NCBI GenBank assembly: GCA_936440205.1
Contig: OW387150.1
Coordinates: 12,250,152 to 12,314,151 of the forward strand
Origin: Lepidonotus clava
Taxonomy: Eukaryota; Annelida; Polychaeta; Phyllodocida; Polynoidae
Reading direction: 5' to 3'
DNA length: 64,000 nt
The notes beneath the pieces were generated by a model, which searched no databases, was not told the origin of the DNA, and was given only the letters and a program-made list of their open reading frames with translations. Position numbers and translations under genes: made by a program. Positions 48,751-58,434 of this stretch are shown one piece after another. Every line of letters starts with the position of its first letter. Position 1 is the first letter of the stretch.

Positions 48751-51500
48751 AGCCTTAGTGACGTGTGATGTGATGTGTGAACAGTGATGTGACAAAACAG
48801 AGCCATGACTTTGTTTTAATGTTTTATTATTGAACACTTTCACATGGAATATCTTACTACAAAACACCGAGTATCAGAAAATAACTTTCAGAGTATTACA
48901 GAACATGTTTCTGTTCAAGTCTATAACAGACCATTGGTTTTGTTTGGATACTAGATCTGTGACACAACAGGTCTAGTCCCTCCCGGCCCAGAAGTAAGCA
49001 TTAAAGGTCGTCCATCATTAAGTGAATGTTAAAATCAATGCGTACTAAATGAAAAATATTCATGAGAGTATGTACGTAATTAATGGCCAGCCCCGTAGGA
49101 ACTGAGGCCAATTCACAGCGAGCACAACTGAATATTTCCTGTGAGGGTTTTCTAATCTATGCGTTTTGCTGTGACATTATCTTCATCAATGCAGTGGGGC
49201 TAGATGACACATTTTGCAACTATATATACAACTAATACGCTTTTTAAAAGGATACTCTCTTTACCAAAACGTTACCACTATTTTGGCTCCTAGCAGCTTG
49301 TGTTATACTAACAGTAAAAATACAATTGGCACACATTAGATCTTCAAGTGTTAAACTTCCAAACCAATCTACGTACATAAATCTAGTTTTTTCTGCTTTG
49401 TCAAGTTACCTGTCGGAGTAGACAATACACACAGACCTTACTTATAGACATTTCCATTGTCGTTGTTTTATACAGTGACTTCCAAATACTACTTGTTCTT
49501 CAGGCAAGTAACATAAAATATTATGTAAAGGTATGTATACCTCATAAATTAAAAGAAAATCTAACTCAAGTTTATACCTCTTCAATTAAGAGAAAATTCA
49601 ACTCAAGTTGATTGATTCCTAGGTTGATGTAGATATTTTTAGTATCAGATTTAATTCAATTCAAAACAATTAGCCTTCACAAAATCAGATGTCAGGGCCA
49701 ATGGTGAGGGCCTTGCTGCCACATCACTGAACAAAGTGATACTTGTTTAATGTAAAGATATATTTTTGAGTATGCTAATGCAACTGTGTCTGTAGGCCAA
49801 CCAATTTACAATTTTTGTTTCAGTTCATTGACCTACTGCTGAGGAACAGGCTGGTCACTGAATGCATGTACATGTATATATATTTGGGAATATTGGAGAG
49901 CAGACCAACGGCCATGTATTTGAATATTTTATGCTATTGTCTTCGTTCAATACTATAGCAATGGAATATGACTTTGTCCCCGACTACCTCTCTAGCCATA
50001 GTAAACCTTATCTAAATGTTCTGAATGGTTTGCAATGTTAATCCACTGTTGACTGCCTTCCAGTTTTGTCTAAGTCAAAAACAATCTAGTTCCAGTCTTT
50101 CTGAAGGGTAAAATCCTTATATAGAAGGCTTATGTTGACATTAGGATTCTTTGACACCGTCAGAGCTTACGGATCCAGAAGAGATTACGATCACTACGTT
50201 GCTACTGGCCACAGTAACAATAACTTTATGAGAAATACTCAAAACCCACCCATATATTTCTTACTTTGATATAACAATCAAAAATTCAATATGCATTGTT
50301 CATAATTTTATTATATCAAATGCACATGTGGCGATAAGATGATGTGCCGGCAGTGCGTTGCTGCAGTGACAATTTCAATGACATTAACATTTGAACAGTC
50401 CCCATATCCTACATTCTATCCATAGCAGACTTTGGCTAAATCTATCATAATGTACATTTGAAATATAGTGAAATAGTTGTACTACAATAATGTAACAATA
50501 ACAAGAAATTCAAGTCGGAAGACCAGTTTACCCACCTCCTGTCCCACCCACCTTTTGGAATACCACAGGTGCGTCCCTCAAGCCAAAGGGTAGTTGAGTG
50601 TCAGATAGAATCACAATGTAGAGCTAAGTATGCCGCATTGTTGAAAATAAAGAAAAACTATTTCAAACCTTTTCAGAATTCACAGAGAAGAAATTATCTC
50701 TCATTGTGCTCAATGATGAAGTAGCCATCATTTATTGGGACAAAATATTTCTCAAGATTTGACTCTTAAAACATTTAGGGAGACAGGAACTTTGATCTAC
50801 AATAATTTTGTTTCCTTTTTCCCTTTCTTATCTCTAGAGGATCATTATTAAGTGGCACCAAAAAAAGGGGATGTATTTCCCAGTGTCCAGCACTAGGCTG
50901 GATAATGTACATGTCTTAGTACATGTTTCACTTGGGGGAATATATATTGTATTCTCGCCATTTCTAACTATAATTCTAATATTACATTATTTGCAATATT
51001 CTTTAGAGGACATTCCTCACATAGGATACTTTACATATGTATTGGAGACGGCTATCTTTCTTTAGTACATGAACAAATCGTTTTTTATTTCCTTGAAAGT
51101 ATTTTATTTCAACTTTCTAAAACAACCTTAGATATTTCCCTTCCACGGGTTTCAATGAAACGAAGTAGATCCCATAAACTATATCTGTATACAATAGTAC
51201 GTATCTACCTATCACATATCCTTCTTCATCCGAAGTGAATCCATTATGCAAATTCAATATTGAAATATAGATGGCAAACAGTACAAGGATCCTTCATTCT
51301 AACCCACAAGGTCTGAACTAGGAGACGGAATGTTGTCTACTGCTGTTATGCTATAACTATATTGTACTACGAGAACTCTATGGCAAGTCAAACATGTAAA
51401 AAGCATAAAACACTGCTTTACATTGGTAGAATACTGTTTTACAATTTTTACTCATTCGGCTCGCCATAGGAGTCCATGAAAAGACGATGATCAGGAGTCC
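48751..51500. other. Intergenic between two minus-strand genes
   Basis: This is the upstream region of the 806-residue gene and the downstream region of the cyclotransferase gene. It is AT-rich. I see no coding exon or element. Confidence 0.55.
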
Positions 51501-54367
51501 TCAGAGATTAGCCTCATCCAGTGCCCTCAAGATGTCGTCTACACTTTCGATTTCCTCACTGAAATAAAGGAAAGCATAGTTCTTTATAGGGTCTAACTAC
51601 ATAGCCTCAGTGACAAAGATACATTAAATTCATACTCGGTGCCTTTAATCTAAATTGAAATCAATTGCCCTCAACATAATTATTCAATCACAGACACTTA
51701 AATGCAGTAATTGAGTTTAATATTTCGTGACTGACATTTACAAACTATTTCTTGTTGACAGCGTATGTTAAAAATCTTGTTATCATAAGATTAAATGTCA
51801 TTAATTCATATGCTTAATTATTAGCTACTTGTAAAGTTCCTGAAATCCTAATGGTGTTTAGAATTTAGAAATTTCAATAATCCATGCATTGGCAGATAAG
51901 GTTGTCGGTGATAGACTGAAATATGTTTTGGGGATATATGTTATTTCCTTTTTAATATATCAAGGTAAATTTACCAAATCATGACCTATGTTAGTAATCA
52001 ACAATTGACGGCTGAACTCACTTTGTGTCATATTCCATGTTTTCCAGGTTGGAACTGGAGTAGTTCTCATAACAAGGCAACTCTAACATAGAGGGCCGCA
52101 CGTGCTTCAGAAAATACGCCCAGCATTCAATAGTCCGTCCGTTCTCGGCGCATGCGCCATCAGAATGAGAGGCCTGATTTGATTGGTTAGTTTGGCGAGC
52201 AGCGTTCACTATGCTGGACACGAAGCTTTCATTTGGGTTCGTGAAAGTGCCGCCGGGGGGCCACATTGGCCGCTGGTTCTCGGCTGGGTCGTCGTATAGC
52301 GTTACGAGCAGGCGGTCTCGCTGGTAGACTTCCGGATGGCCTTCAAAGTCGTCTGCAAACTGCAGCATCTTATCATCTATCTCGTAAACTTCTCCAACCA
52401 CCAACTGAAAGGATAGAGTGGTAAAGGTTGTAGTTTTGAAATGTTTGATATCTTTAGGTGCCTTGGATTTCTTTCATCCCAAATGCAAAGAAGCACAAGA
52501 TGCATACATTACAATCACTTCAAATATGATTTGGAAATGGCAGTCCTCCGGGGCGGATCCAGAGCCAGAGCTCTAGAGGGGGCAAACCTTGACTCCCCTT
52601 ATAAAAATGACAAATAAAAACACCAGATTTACAAAGATCTGCCAATTTTAAGATGCCAAAATTTTGTCCCCTGGGACTGGGGGCTGGGGGGCAATTTCTC
52701 CATTCCCCCTCCCCCCTGGATCCGCCACGTGTCCTGTGTTGATGCAGTTAATAACTTAGGGGCCGTCCATAAATGATGTCACACATAAGGGATGGGTGGG
52801 TTGGTTGAACAATGTGTCACTGCCTGAAATTAGGGGTCCTAATTGTCATGCTTAGCAGAGAAAATTCAGTGTGACAGGATGAGAGGGGGGTCGGAACAAT
52901 TCCCTGAAAAGTGTAAGATCAGTGATGGACGGGCCTTTAATCAAAAGGACCAATGTTTGGTTTTGGTGTTGTCATTCACGATACAATTGAATTTTGATAG
53001 GACAGTTATGTAATAGCCTATTAAATAAAAAGACTAATTCAATCATATTCTTTAATGTTGTTATTTAACAACTTATCATTTCAAATATCTCCGTCCAAAC
53101 CTTCAGGGTAAGGCTAAAAATAGTCCTGACGTCGATATGCTGAGTAGAATGAGAAAAGACTAATTGCTCATCTGACTACAAAGATATTTGGATTAATGGA
53201 TTTTAATGACCAGCCTGGAATATGTCAATGACGTCTCAGAACGTTCTTATAACATAAAAGAATGTAACAGAAAGTTATCAAAACGACGCAGTCATGTCAC
53301 CTCTTGCAATTGGCTGGGTTGTTATTACAAGGCAGTACGATGCTTGTCATATTGGTACTCATACTAAATCAGGACAGTACATGGAAAGAATGCAGTGGAT
53401 TTTAAGATTACATAGAATACCCATCGATGTTATACATGAAACGTCCTAAAATCCGGATTTACCGATGATAGGAAAGAAACGGATTATGCATTATGATTCT
53501 CCTGTGGCCCGTTGCACAATAGAATTTCGTTGTTAGGATCAAACAAAGATATCTTTAACAAAGATATCGTTGTTACGATTTTACAAACATAGTAAAATCT
53601 CTGGTTCTAATGAATGAAATTGAATTCTGTAAATTGATGTAAAAAGGCAAAAATCTAGAGACAAATCAGTAAAAGTTACAGCTCTCTGGCTGCATTCTAA
53701 ATATAGAAAAACAATGTGTATAAACCATCCTTGTTACGAAAATATTAATTTCGTTAATACAATTATTTTCGTTGTTACGAAACCCATTGTGCAACGGGCC
53801 ACTTGTGCTACTGCCTCCCTGTAGAAAAGTAGCCAAATTACTCTTAACAGAGAATACTGATAAAAATAAAGATGAATTATCGGGGTAAGTAAATGTATTT
53901 CTAAATTATTTCATAAACAATGATGGATATAGACAAGTCCCTGGGAGGGAACTCTCAACAATCATCATGCCCTTAAGCTTACCTTTCACAACAGTGCCAC
54001 CTCCCCAACAAAATAGAAATTGCCATGTCTATGAAACGACCATAGCCTAAATCTGTCATATGAGAATATTGCATGCATGGTCTAGATTTCACTGCCATTT
54101 GCCCAAGTAATAGGCCTATTTATGGACATTAAATTAGCATTCATAACTGGAGCATACTAACCTTACCCTGACCTTGGGACCAGATTAAGAAGGGCAGGTT
54201 CCACTTGGTGGTGACGATTAAGGGCCACGCCTGCGCAGTGCACGCCCGCCCGATGAAACGCGCGTTTCCGTTTCCGGTGTTCAGAAAGTGGAAGTGGTTG
54301 GGTTCGTTCCGCTTCAGGGTTCCGTAGGTAAACACCAGGTGACGCCTCTGTGTCCCAGGCTGGGATA
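51501..54367 (-). CDS. GGACT: Gamma-glutamylaminecyclotransferase-like (AIG2/GGACT family), 5' end incomplete
   Basis: GGACT enzymes release 5-oxoproline and a free amine from gamma-glutamylamines, such as those left when transglutaminase-crosslinked proteins are broken down. Minus-strand exons are 54,367-54,162, 52,404-52,022 and 51,558-51,501, joined in frame with GT-AG sites. The first carries the substrate-loop motif FTYGTLKRNEPNH. The second carries GEVYEIDDKMLQFADDFEGHPEVYQR, in which the DDFE glutamate fits the family's catalytic acid, and a C-terminal CWAYFLKHVRP strand. Compared with vertebrate GGACT there is an extra loop of roughly 40 polar residues (about WPPGGTF to CAENGR) and an acidic tail (EEIESVDDILRALDEANL). 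The first exon starts in phase 1 without a methionine, so an upstream exon is needed unless translation begins at MFDNRY (54,404), inside what looks like the acceptor's pyrimidine tract. The protein is probably cytosolic. Confidence 0.85.
52549..52728. mobile_element. GGGGCGGATCC foldback element in GGACT intron
   Basis: CCGGGGCGGATCCAGAGCCA at the left and CCCCCTGGATCCGCCACG at the right form inverted ends about 180 bp apart. The interior is non-coding with G and C runs near the right end. Confidence 0.7.
52759..52935. mobile_element. GGGGCCGTCCAT element, short copy
   Basis: It begins GGGGCCGTCCATAAATGATG and ends TGATGGACGGGCC, the inverted form. It is about 177 bp, non-coding, and shares its ends with the longer copy at 56,545-56,999. 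Confidence 0.7.
53504..53802. mobile_element. GTGGCCCGTTGCACAAT inverted-repeat element
   Basis: GTGGCCCGTTGCACAAT opens the element and ATTGTGCAACGGGCCAC closes it, a perfect 17-bp inversion. The interior is AT-rich with many CGTTGTTACGA-like words in both orientations and has no open frame. It lies in the first GGACT intron seen here. I see no clear target duplication. Confidence 0.8.
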
Positions 54368-54618
54368 CTGGAAGAATGATCGAGAAATATCTATTATCAA
54401 ACATTTTAATAGAAGATTGCCGTTTTGCTTTCCTGATCTTTTCACAAATGTTTTCAAATATTCATAACGCTTTTTCCTTACCATGTTCTATTAATTAATA
54501 TTGAAATCAGCACACACAATTACACTCTGTTGTTTCCAATAAAGATTATTATTCTGCCATGAATATGAAATTTGAAGACTCATAAGGTAACTCTGCTCTA
54601 CAATAATATCCAAGAATT

Positions 54619-54706
54619 CACTGGCAGATCCAGAAAATGTTTTACATTAAAAAACGCAAAATTTTCCGAAAAAAAGGGAGCCCCCCCCCCTCTGGATCCG
54701 CCACTG
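54619..54706. mobile_element. Short GGATCC foldback element, TSD GAATT
   Basis: CACTGGCAGATCCAGA and the inverted TCTGGATCCGCCACTG bound an 88-bp element. GAATT sits at both edges (54,614-54,618 and 54,707-54,711), a likely 5-bp target duplication like the one at 45,190. Confidence 0.8.
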
Positions 54707-54711
54707 GAATT

Positions 54712-56544
54712 TCCGGATCAACCATAGGATCTGTGCCGCAGTTCATTTCACAGGAGACCCACTTCTAAATGTCGACACTATGGGCGAAGACCGCTATAAT
54801 CGAGAGGCTGACAAGGGGACACAGGGATTTCTTGAGATCGACAGAGGAACATGAACATTTCTAAAACTCGACAGTCCAACATCGGGACCACACATCTACA
54901 CCCTCATCGACTAACCAACTGACACTAACTTCTATACTTCTGTAGCCTGCATGGTAGCACCTCATGCATAACCTATCCAAGTCAATCTATACTCGTGGTC
55001 ACACCTCACCTATTTTGATCACATTATGATGCAATTACAAATTGAGAGGAATAATATATAATCTAAATAGACGTAGCCTTCTGAAATTATTACATGATCC
55101 AAATGTGTATGTATAGGCCTATATACACTGTGCAGGACTTGTTGTAACTATATATTAATCAAACAATGTGTGCGACACAATAATAAAATAGTGTGCTATG
55201 TATGTATCATAAGGACACTTTGTTTATCATCAATATGATCTAGCTTGACTCTCCATCTCAAAACATTTGGAGATTATACATGCATGCTGATTAGAATTAT
55301 GAATGTCGTTTTGCATGTCACAGAGTCCATCAAAGGATGTGGGGGTCTAGACCCCCCTCCCCCACCCCACCCCCGGATAGACCATTGAAATACAGAAAGA
55401 AGCGAAAAATGCTGCGCATACATGTGCACATAAATGCGTGAACTTTCCGTACTTATCCTATATAATATGCTAACCCCCTTTCTGAAATAGTGTGTCCGCC
55501 CCTCCCTTTCTTCCACATACATGTATACCCTTCACGTCTCTGGCCAGACTTTTTCATAGACCAAGATGTGTCTTTTCTTAGAAAGGTTTTGGCTTTCTTC
55601 AGAACTGTCAGAGACATACGGCCGCGTTCAGAGAAAACATTTATTAGAAAAGGTATGCAGCTAAGTAAATATCCATTGCTGAGGGAAAGGGCCTACAAAA
55701 ATAAGACCATACAGAACACAATGCTCCACTAAATACTCCGTCTTGCCTTTCTTCCTGACTTCGTGGTTTATAAAACAAACAAGAAGAGTTATATTTGGCA
55801 GGAGCCCTTGGTGGGGGCCCCTATGTCACATCTCGAGTTTCAGAAATGGTAATATCACCATTTTTACGTCATGTCGTTTATTTTTTCATTCATGTTACTA
55901 AGTCTAATGTCACTTGTTAAAATAAAAGAAATGGCCATGTCATCGGATTTACGGGTCTGGAGCCTCAAGGCAGACAGGGCACCCAACATGTGCAAAACTA
56001 TGCAATGGCATGCGGTCAAATTGACAATAGTCGTCTTCATACAACCATTGGCAGAAATACAATCAAAGCATTGAGTTCATTTAGATGAATAGAATAAAAG
56101 ATCTCCCAAGCCTAGGTTCAGAAACAAATACACTTAAAGTCGTCTCGGAAAATTAGTTCAACCTATGTATATTATCTAAGAAAACGGTATACCATACACC
56201 CGACCAAAGTGTGTACCATGAGTTTTGTCTATTTTCTATGTATTATGATATTTTTTCCAGAAGAAGTAACACAAGATGTTTATGTTGTTCAATTAGATGA
56301 GAAGAAAGGAATACATCTCCCAGATTTAGATGAGATAAGAGATGGACTGTTCGCTGCATAGGAAAACCAACACAACCTACGTATGTTATCTAAGGAAAAG
56401 GTGTAACATATATACAGGTCAGGTCTAAGTATCTTTAGAACACATTCCAATATATCAATAGATAATATCAATACTGTATATCCTGTTATCGTTATGTATC
56501 CAATAAACAGAGGTGTCACCAAGAACACATAAAAACTAGCAAAA
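54712..56544. other. Intergenic, fragments of foldback repeats
   Basis: I see no supported gene. GGGGGTCTAGACCCCC at 55,341-55,356 is a perfect 16-bp palindrome. GTGTCCGCCCCTCCC near 55,490 looks like one end of the GGGGCGGATCC family. A one-sided, decayed element is likely here. Confidence 0.45.
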
Positions 56545-56999
56545 GGGGCCGTCCATAAATGACGTCATGCAGCAGGGGGGGGAGGGGGGTTCATGGTTGC
56601 ATGACCAAACATGACAAGGGGGGGAGGGGGGGTCATGTCGTGCATGACATCATGTTTGAAAAATTTCAAATTCAAGAATTTCATAGAAAAATCATAGGTG
56701 CACTCAGGAAATTGGATGCTGAAATTCCTTTTTTCAATTTAGGCCGAACATTTTCTAAGAGCCAGACTCACTTGTAGGTAAGAAATTCAAGGGGCCTAAC
56801 CTTATTTTAATTGGCCTTGAGGCCCTGGGCCCCTGTTATGTCTACCCCTGTTTCTGTGATTGGGGGGGGGGTCCTCTTGAAATGATGTCATTTTTAGAGG
56901 GGGGGTCTAGGGGCGCATGACAAAACATGACAAGGGGGGCAGGGGGGATCAAAAAAGGTCAAAAATAGCATGACGTCATTAAATTTTATGGACGGCCCC
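56545..56999. mobile_element. GGGGCCGTCCAT element, long copy
   Basis: The left end, GGGGCCGTCCATAAATGACG, and the inverted right end (TGACGTCATT ... ATGGACGGCCCC) match apart from a 6-base gap. The interior repeats a motif of the form CATGACNAAACATGACAAGG next to G runs. AAA flanks both sides. The element is 455 bp and has no coding capacity. Confidence 0.8.
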
Positions 57000-57286
57000 A
57001 AAGTAACAATGACTTTCCTCACATTATTGCAGAATAAACAATAGGTTGTGAAACGACTCTGACCTCAAGATACCCAATGCTAGAGCAGGCTCCCACAACC
57101 AATAAACTCCATAGGCATAGCACCACAACATGTTATTTTCACGTTGTAGCATTCTAAAAATAACACCAATTTTCCAAACGAGTCCTCACGATCTATCCCA
57201 GAACGATATAGATGGGCACACTCTATCTACTGTACTTGTATAGCAGAAGGCAAACCAAAATATATATAGATCCAGCCACTGGCGCT

Positions 57287-57420
57287 CACCAAAACAAGCT
57301 GAGACCACGTTTGTCCCACTAATTATTGCCTGAGGCCAGCCTCGACTTGGCAGCCAGAGGTCATGGCGTCTGACGTCAAGGTCGCCTGCGAAGGTCACCA
57401 CCAGGTGGCCCCAGACTGAG
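57287..57420 (-). other. Candidate upstream exon (possible GGACT 5' exon)
   Basis: On the minus strand a GC-richer block ends in TTTTG|GTGAGC, a donor in phase 1, which matches the phase 1 start of the GGACT exon at 54,367. The open frame includes VVTFAGDLDVRRHDLWLPSR and lacks a methionine. The phase match has a one-in-three chance of being accidental, and the peptide is not a known part of GGACT. Confidence 0.25.
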
Positions 57421-57421
57421 G

Positions 57422-57819
57422 AGTTCGATCCGAACCCACTGTACCTTAGAACTGTGGGGTGCAGAGGGCAGGGGAGGAGGGTGGGACTTACATAGTAGAA
57501 ATGGTTGGATGTAAATGTATGTTTTCATATAGACGCTTGTTTCAAGGCTTTGTATAACTGAGTTTGATCTGCTACCACTGCACCTCAGAAATGTAGGGTG
57601 CAGAGGGCTAGGGAGTCTGGAACTCACAACAATAAAACATGTTGGATGTAAATGGGTTTTTTCATAAACATACCTTGTTTTAAGGCTTTATATAACTGCA
57701 TTGGACCCGCACTCCGTGTACCTCAGGACTGTGGGGTGCAGAGGGCATGGGGAAAGTCTAGAATTTCCAATAGTAGAACTGGTCGGATGCGAATGTGTAT
57801 TTTATGCATCATATGGCAC
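57422..57819. repeat. 138-bp tandem repeat, three units
   Basis: Units start at about 57,422, 57,561 and 57,699. Each contains GGGTGCAGAGGGC, then a GTTGGATGTAAATG-like word, then AAGGCTTTATATAACTG. The third unit is cut off where the transposon begins at 57,820. Sequence after the element (62,205-62,293, ending CTTTATCTAACTGCAG) may be its remainder. Confidence 0.75.
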
Positions 57820-57853
57820 GTGACCCGTTTTGGCGAAATGAGTCGGATGTCGC
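57820..57853. repeat. Left terminal inverted repeat of the transposon
   Basis: It reads GTGACCCGTTTTGGCGAAAT and continues to GTCGGATGTCGC. It matches the right end in inverted form with one mismatch (A versus T). Confidence 0.92.
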
Positions 57854-58434
57854 AGAAAGTCCAACTGAGATATGGGGCTCTGAAGTCGCATTTCGCATTT
57901 TTTATCGAAAATGGGTTTTTTCTTTTATTCATATCTCCTATATCAGAAGTCTTCCCCCCAAAAAATTTTAGGTCCCAAAGCCATCTCTAAGTCCCTCTAA
58001 ATGAGCCCCAAAGACGCGCAACGCCTCAGTGATCTGAAACAAAAGACCCTCGATTCACGCCATTTTTCCCTAACTTCGCGGCTCGCTTGACGGTCTGGAT
58101 CCCATCCCAGCCACATGTTCCGGGTACCTGCTGAAAGGGCGCGAAGTGAACTGGCCAATGACAGCCTCGGATTTTGAATTTTTTAAAAGTTTTTCTAATC
58201 GTCGTCCCGTAAACAATCGTCGTCAAGGAGGTCACGTGTGCGGAATGCGGTGCGCTGATTGGCTGAGAGGCCTCGCGTGCCTTTCGGTTTCAGTTGTTGT
58301 GGAAATTTAAAGGGACGCATGGCGAGCAGGACGGACGTGCGACATCACTTCTCCGACGGATTTAATCCTGGTTTTAATCCTGGATCACTGCTGGATTTTG
58401 ATGTGGATTACCTCCCAACATCATTGGGAAGGAC
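57854..58434 (+). promoter_or_regulatory. 5' region and probable promoter of the transposon gene
   Basis: The 580 bases between the TIR and the start codon hold an E-box CACGTG (58,233-58,238) and an inverted CCAAT box, ATTGG (58,258-58,262). The last 250 bases are GC-rich. A repeated TTTAATCCTGG lies just before the start. No TATA box is evident, so a GC-rich, TATA-less promoter is likely. Confidence 0.45.
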
